Source: Pelobacter propionicus DSM 2379 (GTDB lineage: Bacteria; Desulfobacterota; Desulfuromonadia; Geobacterales; Pseudopelobacteraceae). Taken from it: a stretch of DNA of 64,000 nt. The stretch is taken from NCBI RefSeq assembly GCF_000015045.1, contig NC_008609.1, forward strand, positions 1 through 64,000, written 5' to 3'. A program made the translations under genes and the position numbers. The notes beneath the pieces were generated by a model that searched no databases, was not told where the DNA came from, and saw only the letters and a program-made list of their open reading frames with translations. Numbering within the stretch: position 1 is the stretch's first letter; every line of letters starts with the position of its first letter. Of this stretch, positions 48,856 through 57,820 are shown piece after piece.

Positions 48856-50553
48856 CTATACCTGGAACCTCCTCACCAGGTCCTGCAGGTCTACGGAGAG
48901 CTGGGAGAGGCTGGAAGAGGACTGGGATATGTCCTGGGCGCCCTTGGCGGTCATATCCACGACTTCCGAAATCTGCTGAATGTTGTTGGATATCTCGCGG
49001 GTGGTGGCGGTTTGCTCTTCAGCCGCCGTGGCGATCTGGCTGATCTGGGTGGTTACTTCGTTGATCTTTTCCAGGATCTCCTCCAGGGCCTGGCCGGAGC
49101 GGGCCGCTTCCACCGTTCCCTGTTCCACCTCCTGGACCCCCTCCTCCATGGACGATACGGCGCACCTGGTTTCGTTCTGGATGTTCTTGATCATCTCGCC
49201 GATCTCGCGGGTGGCCCGCGTGGTCCGTTCGGCAAGGGCCCTGACTTCGTCGGCGACAACCGCGAAGCCGCGTCCCTGCTCGCCTGCCCTTGCTGCCTCG
49301 ATGGCGGCGTTGAGGGCCAGCAGGTTGGTCTGATCGGCAATGTCCTGGATGGTGGCCACGATCTCGCCGATCTGGTCGGAGCGGACGCCCAGCTGCTCGA
49401 CCACCGTAGCTGAACCGCGCACCTTTTCGGCTATACGGCTCATGCCGTCAACCGTGCTCCTGACGATGTCGGCGCCTGCCTGGGCCGTCCTGCTGGCCTG
49501 GTTGGAACTTTCGGCGGCGCGATGGCAGTTGTTGGCGATGTCCATGCTGGTGGCCGACATCTCTTCGCTGGCAGTCGCCACGGTATTTGCCTGACTGACC
49601 ACCTCGTGGGACGCACTGGCCATCTGATCGGCGCTGCTGTTCAGCTCTACCGACGCCGAGGCCACATCCTGGGAGCTCCTGTTGACCTTGTCCATGACCT
49701 GCCGCAACTGCTCCACCATCTGGCGCATGGCCTCATACACGCCCCCCTTGCCCTGCTCGAAGCGGTAGGTCAGATCGCCCTCCGCCACCTGACGGGTGAT
49801 TTCTTCAAGCTGTACCGGTTCTGTGCCGATGTGACGCAGCAGGCGGCGGGTGACCATGAGCGAGACAAACGCTATGATAACCGCCAGGACGAGGGTGACC
49901 CCTACGATCAGGTAGATCCCCTGACGGAGGTTCTTCTTGCTCTCTTCCGCGGCCTTGGCCACCAGACCTTCCAGGTCGTCCACATAGTTGCCGGTGCCGA
50001 TCACCCAGCCGAAAGGCTTGAATTCCAGGGAGTAGCCGCGCTTGGGGGAGGGGGCTGTCTCCCCCTGTTTGGGGAACCAGTAGTCGGTGAAGCCGCCGCC
50101 CGGCTGTTTCCCCTTCTCGATCAGCTCGCGGATCATGTACGTGCCCTTCTTGTCCTGGAGATCGATCCTGCTCGTGCCCTCGGATGGCTTGCCCAGCAGC
50201 ACCACATTGATGCCCTCGGTCGTGTCTGCCCAGAAGTACCCCTCCTTTCCGTAGCGCAGTTCGCGCAGCAGGTCGGCGCCCAGCTTCCTGGCCTGCTCGG
50301 GGGAGAGTTCACCCTTCTGCTGCCGCTCATACACGGCCTGGAGCATGCTCACCGCCGTATCGACCTCGCTTCGGGCCTGGCTGTCGAAATCGCTGAACAG
50401 GGATGCGCGATACATGTCGATGAAGCGGGTGTACGACCCCACATACTCCCTCAGGGCGATCAACGAGGTCAGCGAGGCCAGGCCGATGCTGCACACGAGT
50501 ACCATCAAGAGGATCTTGTTCCCGAATCCCAACCCCTTACCTGAAACAGCCAT
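48856..50553 (-). CDS. Methyl-accepting chemotaxis protein with single Cache sensor
   Basis: The 565-residue chemoreceptor has a transmembrane helix (about 12-34), a periplasmic sCache-type sensor (about 40-205) with the motifs [20 protein letters not shown] (in two pieces) and [11 protein letters not shown], a second transmembrane helix (about 215-237), a HAMP domain, and a long signalling domain with the hairpin tip [42 protein letters not shown] (only parts shown). Cache sensors of this type often bind small carboxylates. It is a single minus-strand gene between the SAM cycle genes. Confidence 0.93.
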   Translation of the reverse strand: MAVSGKGLGFGNKILLMVLVCSIGLASLTSLIALREYVGSYTRFIDMYRASLFSDFDSQARSEVDTAVSMLQAVYERQQKGELSPEQARKLGADLLRELRYGKEGYFWADTTEGINVVLLGKPSEGTSRIDLQDKKGTYMIRELIEKGKQPGGGFTDYWFPKQGETAPSPKRGYSLEFKPFGWVIGTGNYVDDLEGLVAKAAEESKKNLRQGIYLIVGVTLVLAVIIAFVSLMVTRRLLRHIGTEPVQLEEITRQVAEGDLTYRFEQGKGGVYEAMRQMVEQLRQVMDKVNRSSQDVASASVELNSSADQMASASHEVVSQANTVATASEEMSATSMDIANNCHRAAESSNQASRTAQAGADIVRSTVDGMSRIAEKVRGSATVVEQLGVRSDQIGEIVATIQDIADQTNLLALNAAIEAARAGEQGRGFAVVADEVRALAERTTRATREIGEMIKNIQNETRCAVSSMEEGVQEVEQGTVEAARSGQALEEILEKINEVTTQISQIATAAEEQTATTREISNNIQQISEVVDMTAKGAQDISQSSSSLSQLSVDLQDLVRRFQV

Positions 50554-50796
50554 ATCATCCTCCTTGTGCAGTTGATTTTAAATCAGTGCGTTCCGCGACA
50601 CACAGACCCCCTTAGTATAGCAGCAGTGGGGAGAATGGCAGGAAATGGGCAGCGTGCGGTGAAGGCGCGGCTCCCGTTCCCAGGCCATTCTCATGCTTGA
50701 CAAGCGCGGTAATATGGGGTTTTGTGGCGAGGACGAAGGATATCTTTCGGATACTAACCGCAAAAACTTGAGCAAGAACGTGAAAAAGGAGCGGCG

Positions 50797-51405
50797 ATGC
50801 GCTATTACGGATTCCTGCTTGGACTGACCCTGCTGCAGCTCTCGGCCTGCTCGGCTGGCCCCTCGCTTCCCCCTCTGCCGGCTGACGGAGTCGTGCTGGC
50901 CTACGGCGACAGCCTGACCTTTGGGACCGGTGCCGGGCCGGACCAGAGCTATCCCGCCGTCCTGTCGCGGCTGATCGGGCGGCGGGTGGTGAATGCCGGC
51001 ATACCGGGAGAGGTTTCGGCCGAAGGGTTGCGGCGCCTGCCGGCAACCCTGGAAACGGTGAAGCCGTCGCTGGTGATCCTCTGCCATGGCGCCAACGACC
51101 TGATGCAGGGGCTGGACCAAAAACGGACGGCCGACAACCTGAGGGCCATGCTGGCAATGATACGGGAACGGGGTGCTTCCGCAGTGCTGGTGAGCGTGCC
51201 GGCCATCGGCCTGTCGCTGGAGCCGCCCCCTTTCTATGACCAGGTTGCCGAAGAGGCGGGTATACCAATCGAACGGAAGGTTCTTCCCCGCATCATCGCC
51301 AAACCGTCGCTCAAGTCCGACATCGTCCATCCCAACGCCGCCGGCTATCGTGCCATGGCCGAGGCGTTTTCTGATCTGCTGCGCAAGCACGGGGTCCTGC
51401 CCTGA
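50797..51405 (+). CDS. SGNH-type esterase, TesA-like lipoprotein
   Basis: The 202-residue protein has a signal with lipobox LSAC (Cys18), so it is probably anchored in a membrane. It then has the catalytic Ser39 in GDSLTFGTG, the G-x-N-D block GANDLMQG, and the final DIVHPNAAGY motif that supplies the Asp and His. This is the SGNH hydrolase fold of TesA/arylesterase lipoproteins, which act on lysophospholipids or thioesters. AAGGAGCGGCG precedes the ATG. It stands alone upstream of metK. Confidence 0.9.
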   Translation: MRYYGFLLGLTLLQLSACSAGPSLPPLPADGVVLAYGDSLTFGTGAGPDQSYPAVLSRLIGRRVVNAGIPGEVSAEGLRRLPATLETVKPSLVILCHGANDLMQGLDQKRTADNLRAMLAMIRERGASAVLVSVPAIGLSLEPPPFYDQVAEEAGIPIERKVLPRIIAKPSLKSDIVHPNAAGYRAMAEAFSDLLRKHGVLP

Positions 51406-51435
51406 GCGGTGGGGCAGGGATGAAGCGCTCTTTGC

Positions 51436-51464
51436 TTGACAAAACAGGCACCTGCCTATAAATT
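51436..51464 (+). promoter_or_regulatory. Candidate metK promoter with palindrome in the spacer
   Basis: TTGACA (51436-51441) and an AT-rich -10 (TATAAA 51457-51462, or TAAATT 51459-51464) form a sigma-70-like promoter, with a spacer of 15 or 17. The palindrome AGGCAccTGCCT (51446-51457) lies in the spacer and could be an operator. The -10 assignment is uncertain. Confidence 0.45.
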
Positions 51465-51546
51465 AAACAGTCTTATTTCGCCGGAACGGCTCGGTTGAAT
51501 ATCCGCCGATCAAACATATTACGGAAAACGGGAGGAGTAACCCATC

Positions 51547-52713
51547 ATGGCTGAAAAATACATCTTTACATCCGAGTCGGTATCCGAAGGGCATCCCGAC
51601 AAGGTTGCCGACCAGATCTCCGATGCGGTGCTGGATGCGATCCTGGAGCAGGACACCAGTGCCCGCGTCGCATGTGAAACCATGGTGACCACCGGCATGG
51701 TGGTCGTTGCCGGCGAGATAACCACATCCGCCAACATCGATTTTCCCGCCACCATTCGTCAGACCGTCAAGGAGATCGGCTATAACGATTCCGCCATGGG
51801 TTTCGACTACGAGACCTGTGCCGTGCTGACCTCCATCGACAAGCAGTCTCCCGACATCTCCCAGGGGGTCACCGAGGGGGACGGCCTGTACAAGGAGCAG
51901 GGGGCAGGCGACCAGGGGTTGATGTTCGGCTATGCCTGCAACGAGACTCCCGAACTGATGCCCATGCCGATCCAGCTCTCCCACCAGTTGGTGAAGAAAC
52001 TGGCCGATGTGCGCAAGTCCGGGCAGTTGAGCTTTCTCCGTCCCGATTCCAAATCCCAGGTGTCGGTTGAGTACTTGAACGACAAGCCGGCCCGCATCGA
52101 CACCGTGGTGATCTCCACCCAGCACGCCCCGGACGTGACCCACAAACAGATCGAGGAGCAGGTCATCGAAGAGGTGGTCAAGAAGGTCATCCCGGCCGAG
52201 CTCTTGGACAGCGCCACCCGCTACTTCATCAACCCCACCGGCCGTTTCGTGGTCGGCGGCCCCATGGGCGACTGCGGCCTGACCGGCCGCAAAATCATCG
52301 TCGATACCTATGGCGGCATGGGCCGCCACGGCGGCGGCGCCTTTTCGGGCAAGGACCCATCCAAGGTGGACCGCTCGGCAGCCTACATGGGGCGCTATGT
52401 GGCCAAGAACCTGGTGGCGGCCGGCCTGTGCGACCGCTGCGAGGTGCAGGTGGCCTATGCCATCGGCGTGGCCCAGCCGGTCTCCATCATGGTGCACACC
52501 TTCGGCACCGGCAGGGTCTCGGAAGATCGACTGGCCGAACTGGTGCGCGAGGTGTTCGACATGCGTCCCCGGGCCATCATCGAGCAGCTGGACCTGCTGC
52601 GCCCGGTCTACAAGAAAACCGCCGCCTACGGTCATTTCGGTCGGGAACTGCCGGAATTCACCTGGGAGAAGACCGACAAGGCCGCCATCCTCAAGGAAAA
52701 AGCCGCTTGCTGA
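51547..52713 (+). CDS. metK: S-adenosylmethionine synthetase
   Basis: MetK makes SAM from methionine and ATP. The 388-residue protein has the N-terminal [20 protein letters not shown] motif, the [11 protein letters not shown] segment and the [19 protein letters not shown] signature (phosphate and metal binding). Length is typical. It is preceded by GGAGGAG and a probable promoter with a palindromic spacer, and followed by a terminator, so it is likely monocistronic. Confidence 0.98.
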   Translation: MAEKYIFTSESVSEGHPDKVADQISDAVLDAILEQDTSARVACETMVTTGMVVVAGEITTSANIDFPATIRQTVKEIGYNDSAMGFDYETCAVLTSIDKQSPDISQGVTEGDGLYKEQGAGDQGLMFGYACNETPELMPMPIQLSHQLVKKLADVRKSGQLSFLRPDSKSQVSVEYLNDKPARIDTVVISTQHAPDVTHKQIEEQVIEEVVKKVIPAELLDSATRYFINPTGRFVVGGPMGDCGLTGRKIIVDTYGGMGRHGGGAFSGKDPSKVDRSAAYMGRYVAKNLVAAGLCDRCEVQVAYAIGVAQPVSIMVHTFGTGRVSEDRLAELVREVFDMRPRAIIEQLDLLRPVYKKTAAYGHFGRELPEFTWEKTDKAAILKEKAAC

Positions 52714-52768
52714 AAGCGCTGACCGTACGCTGAATCCGTATTCCGTTTGACGGAACAGGGCAAGGCCG

Positions 52769-52796
52769 GGGCGGTTGCATCAACCGCCCTGTTTTT
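52769..52796 (+). terminator. Intrinsic terminator after metK
   Basis: GGGCGGTTG (52769-52777) pairs with CAACCGCCC (52781-52789) around a CAT loop, followed by TGTTTTT. It lies only 17 bases before the leuB start, so it may also attenuate leuB transcription. Confidence 0.85.
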
Positions 52797-52813
52797 ATTA
52801 CCAAGGAGAAATC

Positions 52814-53902
52814 ATGTCGAAATCGTACAAAATCGCGGTCCTGGCCGGCGACGGCGTCGGTCCCGAGGTTATGGCCGAGGCGCTTAGAGTGCTGGACTGC
52901 GTTGAGCAGAAGTATGGCGTCACCTTCCAGCGCACCCCGGCCAATGTGGGGGGCGCGGGCATCGACAACGAGGGCAAGGCGTTGCCGGAGAGCACCGTGA
53001 ATATCTGCCGGGCGTCGGACGCCATCCTGTTCGGTTCCGTGGGCGGCCCCAAGTGGGAGAACCTGCCGGCTGAAGAGCAGCCCGAGCGGGGCGCGCTTTT
53101 GCCGCTGCGCAAGATCTTCGGCCTGTACGCCAACCTGCGGCCGGCCATCATTTTTCCGTCCCTCACCGGCGCCTCGTCCCTGAAGGAAGAGGTGATTGCC
53201 GGCGGCTTCAACGTGCTGGTGGTGCGCGAACTCACCGGCGGGATCTACTTCTCCCAGCCCAAGGGGATCGAGGGAGAGGGGCGTGAACGGGTCGGCTTCG
53301 ACACCCTGCGCTACAGCGTGCCCGAGATCGAGCGCATCACCCACGTGGCCTTCCAGGCCGCCCGGAAGCGGGGCAAGAAGGTCTGCTCCATCGACAAGGC
53401 CAACGTGCTCTCATCGTCGGTGCTCTGGCGCGAGATCGTCACCACCATCTCCAAGGAGTACCCGGACGTGGAGCTGTCCCACATGTACGTGGACAACGCT
53501 GCCATGCAACTGGTCAAGTGGCCCAAGCAGTTCGACGTGATCCTGTGCGAGAACATGTTCGGCGACATCCTCTCCGATGAGGCGGCCATGCTCACCGGCT
53601 CCCTGGGCATGCTCCCCAGCGCCTCCCTGGCCGAGGGCTCCTTCGGCATGTACGAGCCGTCCGGCGGTTCGGCACCGGACATCGCCGGCCAGGGGATTGC
53701 AAACCCCATCGCCCAGATTCTCTCCACCGCCATGATGCTCAAGTTCTCCTTCGGCATGCTGGAGGCGGCCGATGCCATCGACAGCGCCGTTGCAACGGTT
53801 CTGGAGCAGGGATACCGCACCCATGACATCCATCAGAACAAGCCGGGGGAGAAGCTGGTCAACACGAAAGAGATGGGCGACGCGATTATCGCTGTGCTCT
53901 GA
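52814..53902 (+). CDS. leuB: 3-isopropylmalate dehydrogenase
   Basis: LeuB oxidises and decarboxylates 3-isopropylmalate in leucine synthesis. The 362-residue protein has the family motifs [11 protein letters not shown] at the N-terminus, RELTGGIYF, and [24 protein letters not shown] with the metal- and NAD-binding residues. ATG 52814 with AAGGAG five bases upstream was chosen. It begins an amino-acid synthesis operon with asd and usg. leuA and leuCD are not in the window. Confidence 0.97.
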   Translation: MSKSYKIAVLAGDGVGPEVMAEALRVLDCVEQKYGVTFQRTPANVGGAGIDNEGKALPESTVNICRASDAILFGSVGGPKWENLPAEEQPERGALLPLRKIFGLYANLRPAIIFPSLTGASSLKEEVIAGGFNVLVVRELTGGIYFSQPKGIEGEGRERVGFDTLRYSVPEIERITHVAFQAARKRGKKVCSIDKANVLSSSVLWREIVTTISKEYPDVELSHMYVDNAAMQLVKWPKQFDVILCENMFGDILSDEAAMLTGSLGMLPSASLAEGSFGMYEPSGGSAPDIAGQGIANPIAQILSTAMMLKFSFGMLEAADAIDSAVATVLEQGYRTHDIHQNKPGEKLVNTKEMGDAIIAVL

Positions 53903-53942
53903 GCGCGGCAGAAAAATTCACTTCAGAAAAGGAAGACAAGCA

Positions 53943-55040
53943 ATGAAAGTCGGACTGGTCGGTTGGCGTGGCATGGTTGGCTCGGTACTCCTTCAGCGCA
54001 TGCGGGAGGAAAACGATTTTGACGGTATTGAACCGCTGTTCTTTACCACCTCCCAGCAGGGTCAGCCGGCCCCCATGGACAGGGGCGTGCTGATCGACGC
54101 CCTGAATTTCGAGGAACTGAAGAAACAGGACATCATCGTCACCTGCCAGGGCGGAGGCTATACCACCAAGGCCCACGCCGAACTGCGCCGCCAGGGATGG
54201 GATGGCTACTGGATCGATGCCGCCAGCACCCTGCGCATGGAGAGGGATTCGGTGATCGTGCTGGATCCGGTCAATCGCGACGTGATCGACGCCGCCCTGG
54301 CCAACGGCCAGAAGGACTTCATCGGCGGCAACTGCACCGTCAGTCTGATGCTGATGGCCCTGGGCGGCCTGTTCCGCGCCGGGCTGGTGGAGTGGGTCTC
54401 CTCCATGACCTATCAGGCCGCCTCCGGCGCCGGCGCCCCCAACATGCGTGAGCTCCTGAACCAGATGGGTATGCTCAGGGACTGTGTCGCCGACCAGCTG
54501 GCAACCCCCTCCTCGGCCATCCTGGACATCGATTGCCAGGTCACCGCAACCATGCGCGGCGACAGCCTGCCCACCAAGGCATTCGGCTATCCCCTGGCCG
54601 GCAACGTGCTTCCCTGGATCGACAGCGAGGTGGAGGACGGCCAGAGCCGCGAGGAGTGGAAGGGATTCGTGGAGACCAACAAGATCCTGGGAACCACCAC
54701 TCCCATCCCGGTGGACGGCCTCTGCGTGCGGGTCGGTTCCATGCGTTGCCACAGCCAGGCCCTGACCATCAAGCTGAACAGGGACCTGCCCATTGCCGAC
54801 ATTGAAAGCCTGATCGCCCATGACAACCAGTGGGTCGATCTGGTGCCCAACACCAAGGCGGAAAGCCTGTCCCGCCTGACCCCGGCCGCCATTGCCGGTA
54901 CCCTGACGGTGCCCATCGGCCGGGTACGCAAGATGAAGCAGGGGCCGGAGTACATCTCGGCCTTTACCTGCGGCGATCAGCTCCTCTGGGGAGCCGCCGA
55001 GCCTTTGCGCCGCATGCTGCGCATACTGATGGAACGATAG
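53943..55040 (+). CDS. asd: Aspartate-semialdehyde dehydrogenase (enteric type)
   Basis: Asd makes aspartate semialdehyde for lysine, threonine, methionine and cell-wall diaminopimelate. The 365-residue protein resembles the E. coli/Haemophilus enzyme: [20 protein letters not shown] at the N-terminus, the active-site cysteine C131 in [16 protein letters not shown], and [15 protein letters not shown]. The start is ATG 53943 behind GGAAGA. The next gene is an inactive-looking paralogue. Confidence 0.97.
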   Translation: MKVGLVGWRGMVGSVLLQRMREENDFDGIEPLFFTTSQQGQPAPMDRGVLIDALNFEELKKQDIIVTCQGGGYTTKAHAELRRQGWDGYWIDAASTLRMERDSVIVLDPVNRDVIDAALANGQKDFIGGNCTVSLMLMALGGLFRAGLVEWVSSMTYQAASGAGAPNMRELLNQMGMLRDCVADQLATPSSAILDIDCQVTATMRGDSLPTKAFGYPLAGNVLPWIDSEVEDGQSREEWKGFVETNKILGTTTPIPVDGLCVRVGSMRCHSQALTIKLNRDLPIADIESLIAHDNQWVDLVPNTKAESLSRLTPAAIAGTLTVPIGRVRKMKQGPEYISAFTCGDQLLWGAAEPLRRMLRILMER

Positions 55041-55055
55041 GGAGAACAGAGTATC

Positions 55056-56075
55056 GTGCCTAAAAAACGTTGGAATATCGCAGTTGTGGGAGTCAGTGGC
55101 GTCATTGGCGAACAGCTGCTGGAGTGCCTGGAGGAAGGGGATTTCCCGGTGGGAAACATCCGCTTCCTGTCCGATTCCGCTGAGGCGGGCAAGCTTCTGG
55201 AATTCAGGGGCAGGGGAGTGGCGGTGGAGGAGCTGGCCAGCGACTCCTTCGCCGGGACCGACATCGCCTTCTTCTGCACTGCCGTCTCCGAATCCCGTGA
55301 GTTCTGCCCCGCGGCCCGCCAGGCCGGGGCGGTCTGCATCGACACCAGCGCTGCCTGGCGCCGGGAGCCGGATGTCCCCCTGGTGGCGCCCGAGGTCAAC
55401 CCCCAGGACATTTCCGGCTTCGGCGACAGGGGTATCGTCGCCATTCCCGGCGCGATGACGCTCCAGTTGCTGGCAGCGCTCAAGCCGCTGCACGACCGGG
55501 GAACCGTCAGGCGCATCGTCGTCTCCACCTACCAGGCGGTTTCCGACAGCGGCAAGGAGGCCATCGACGAACTGCACCACCAGGTGCTGGAACTGCTCAA
55601 CGGCCGCTCCCCCGACAGCCGGGTCTACCCCCACCGCATCGCCTTCAACTGCATCCCCCAGGTGGGGGAGTTCCTTGAGAGCGGCGTCACGGATGAAGAG
55701 CTTGATGTGGCCGCCGAGACCCGCAGGATCCTGGGGGACAGCGTCAGGGTCAGCGCCACCGCGGTGCGCCTGCCGCTCTTCTACGGTCAGGCCGCCTCGG
55801 TCAACGTGGAGACCGCCAGCAGGATCGGCGCGGACCAGGCCAGGGAGCTGATCGGCCAATATGCCGCCTGCGAGCTGGTGGATGACCCGGCCGAGCAGAG
55901 CTACCCCATGCCGTGCGATGCCGTTGGTCAGGACCTGGTCCAGGTGGGACGCATCCGTGAGGACGACTCCATCGAAAACGGCCTCAACCTGTGGCTGGCG
56001 GCCGACAACACCCGGCAGGTCGCCATGGCCAGCCTGCGAGTGGCCGAGCTGCTGGTGGAGAACCTCTTGAAATGA
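55056..56075 (+). CDS. usg: USG-1-like paralogue of aspartate-semialdehyde dehydrogenase, probably not catalytic
   Basis: The 339-residue protein has the same fold as Asd: NIAVVGVSGVIGEQLLECL at the N-terminus, ETRRILGDSVRVSATAVRLP and a C-terminal ENGLNLWLAADNTRQVA segment. The active-site cysteine (normally in an NCST motif) is replaced by A133 in PGAMT, so semialdehyde formation is unlikely. It matches the USG-1 protein of unknown function, which is often next to asd or leucine genes. The start is GTG 55056, with AGGGAG upstream. It closes the leuB-asd-usg group and is followed by a terminator. Confidence 0.9.
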   Translation: MPKKRWNIAVVGVSGVIGEQLLECLEEGDFPVGNIRFLSDSAEAGKLLEFRGRGVAVEELASDSFAGTDIAFFCTAVSESREFCPAARQAGAVCIDTSAAWRREPDVPLVAPEVNPQDISGFGDRGIVAIPGAMTLQLLAALKPLHDRGTVRRIVVSTYQAVSDSGKEAIDELHHQVLELLNGRSPDSRVYPHRIAFNCIPQVGEFLESGVTDEELDVAAETRRILGDSVRVSATAVRLPLFYGQAASVNVETASRIGADQARELIGQYAACELVDDPAEQSYPMPCDAVGQDLVQVGRIREDDSIENGLNLWLAADNTRQVAMASLRVAELLVENLLK

Positions 56076-56113
56076 CCGGGATAAGCCGGTCCCGGTTCTG
56101 AAGGAAGCAGAAA

Positions 56114-56143
56114 GCGCCTTGTCTCACACGGGCGTTTTTTTTT
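56114..56143 (+). terminator. Terminator after usg
   Basis: CGCC..TGT pairs with ACACGGGCG with one internal mismatch, followed by nine Ts. It marks the end of the core amino-acid operon and the start of the accessory cluster. Confidence 0.75.
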
Positions 56144-56277
56144 GTATGTCACCATGGAAATCTCTGCTACCTTTTGTGCCCTGTGGTGGAGACGGAGTTG
56201 CCGGCTGGCGGGGTGTGGGAAATCCGGCGGTCTTCCAAATCACCCCTATCTGTGGATATAGCATGTAAGGAGTCATC

Positions 56278-56568
56278 ATGGGTACAAACGGAATTTCCCA
56301 GGAAAGCCTGGTCAGTCAGGTTAAGGATATCGTTGCCAGCGATATCGACGACGAGAAGGTCATGATGAGTATCGAAAAGGGAAACTATTACGGGCTCGAT
56401 CCGGTGGGAAGTCGAGTATGGGAGTTGATGGAGAAGCCCATAAAAGTTTCGGAGCTGATTGGCGCGCTGCTGGGGAGATATGAGGTGGACCGGCAGACCT
56501 GCGAGGAGGACGTGCTGGCGTTTCTCCGGGAACTCCATGAAGCCGGGATAGTGCGGATAGAGGGATAG
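56278..56568 (+). CDS. PqqD-like RiPP recognition element (lasso B1-type)
   Basis: The 96-residue protein has the PqqD/RRE fold of B1 proteins: YYGLDPVGSRVWELMEKP, followed by a helical stretch ending in LAFLRELHEAGIVRIEG. In lasso peptide pathways this protein binds the leader of the precursor and delivers it to the peptidase and cyclase. AAGGAG precedes the ATG. It is separated by four bases from the ATP-grasp gene and is the first gene of the cluster. PqqD domains also occur in other RiPP systems; the downstream cyclase homologue and the precursor at 61814 point to a lasso system. Confidence 0.85.
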   Translation: MGTNGISQESLVSQVKDIVASDIDDEKVMMSIEKGNYYGLDPVGSRVWELMEKPIKVSELIGALLGRYEVDRQTCEEDVLAFLRELHEAGIVRIEG

Positions 56569-56572
56569 CGCC

Positions 56573-57811
56573 ATGTCGTTGGGGCGTATGGCGGTTGGTT
56601 TTCGAAATCACATCCTGCGCCGCGCCTTGCCGCACGGAATCATCAGCTGGCGCTATCTGCTTCCCCGTCCATCGCAGAAAGTGCGTATTCATCGGACGTT
56701 ATGGCTCAGAGGCAGACATCCGGACCTTCAGATTCCGTTCTTCCTGATTGTCGAGTTTCTGTTGTGGATGCGCTGGGTTTTGTTCTCATGCTGGAGATCC
56801 TCCATACGCGCCGTGGCGCATCGGGGCAGGGCTGTTGCCGAACAGGAAGGGATCGGCAGGGTGACGCAACTGGGACACCTTCTGCGGTTGGGGCTTTGTC
56901 ACTGCATCCCACCTGGTGAGGCTTATGCCTTCCGACTCTATCACCGTGAAGCAAGACGGAATTTCTGGGACTATGTCTTTATCCACGAAGTAAAGGCCTT
57001 TCACCGTTGGCGCGGCGCGAGGTCCGGCGAAACGCCGGCGTCTCTGGCCATGCTGCAGGACAAATTCCGCCTCGCCGAATTTCTCGGTGCCCGCGGCGTT
57101 CCCATGGCAACGGCTCTGGGGACTGCTCCCCGTGGCGGCGTCTTCGATCCGACACCCTATCTGCAAACTCGCTCCCGGATCTTTTGCAAGCCCAACCGCG
57201 GCTCCGCCGGGCGCGACGCCTTTGTCATCAAAAGGCGGGGGGTGGATATCGACATATTCGCGGCGAAAAACGGCGTGATGACGAAGCGTTCCAGTCTTGA
57301 TTGCCTGAAGAGGGCCATGGCCAGGGACGACTTTCTGATTCAGCCGTTTCTGGAGAATAATCCCGATTTTGCCGGTTTGTGCCCCACGGAGGATGTCGTT
57401 ACCCTGCGCGTTATTACTGAAATCCATCCGGCGCGCGGCATGGAGTGCTACTGCGCGACCCTGGAGATACCGAATCTATCGAATGGCGCCCTCAAAGGGC
57501 ATATCATGCTGCCCATCGAAGTGTCGTCCGGCCGGATAGCGTCTTTTCCAGGGCGGTTGCCGCCTGAGATCCAGCTGAACCATGACGCCGTATTTGACCG
57601 GATTGGCAATCAAACCGTACCCTTTTGGGACAGCATCATGGAGAGCGCCTTTCGTGCCCATCGGTGCTTTCCCGATATCTACGCCGTTGCCTGGGACTAT
57701 GTCGTAACACCCGCCGGTCCCGTCATGCTGGAGGGGAACACGGGCTGGGGGGCCACAACGCCCCAGACTATGTACCGTGGTCTTCTGCGTGATGAGACCG
57801 GGACAGGATAA
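56573..57811 (+). CDS. ATP-grasp enzyme, sugar-transfer-associated type
   Basis: The 412-residue protein reads as the sugar-transfer-associated ATP-grasp family: a basic N-terminal part, DKFRLAEFLGARGVPMATALG, then a possible ATP-binding lysine in RIFCKPNRGSAGRDAFVIKR, and a final metal-binding segment LEGNTGWGATTP. ATP-grasp enzymes join carboxylates to amines via acylphosphates. In RiPP clusters such enzymes can attach an amino acid or other group. The substrate here is unknown. It overlaps no gene but follows the PqqD protein by four bases, so the two are one operon. Confidence 0.75.
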   Translation: MSLGRMAVGFRNHILRRALPHGIISWRYLLPRPSQKVRIHRTLWLRGRHPDLQIPFFLIVEFLLWMRWVLFSCWRSSIRAVAHRGRAVAEQEGIGRVTQLGHLLRLGLCHCIPPGEAYAFRLYHREARRNFWDYVFIHEVKAFHRWRGARSGETPASLAMLQDKFRLAEFLGARGVPMATALGTAPRGGVFDPTPYLQTRSRIFCKPNRGSAGRDAFVIKRRGVDIDIFAAKNGVMTKRSSLDCLKRAMARDDFLIQPFLENNPDFAGLCPTEDVVTLRVITEIHPARGMECYCATLEIPNLSNGALKGHIMLPIEVSSGRIASFPGRLPPEIQLNHDAVFDRIGNQTVPFWDSIMESAFRAHRCFPDIYAVAWDYVVTPAGPVMLEGNTGWGATTPQTMYRGLLRDETGTG

Positions 57812-57820
57812 CCAATCGTT

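Noticed and set aside
51406-51546. SAM riboswitch in front of metK
   Set aside because: The leader is short and lacks the conserved SAM-I core or a terminator/antiterminator pair.
53886-55859. 657-codon open frame antisense to asd and usg
   Set aside because: It runs across two well-supported genes and has composition typical of a shadow frame.
56154-56280. Short frames upstream of the PqqD gene as alternative precursor peptides
   Set aside because: They lack a ribosome binding site and the leader motif, and one overlaps the PqqD start.
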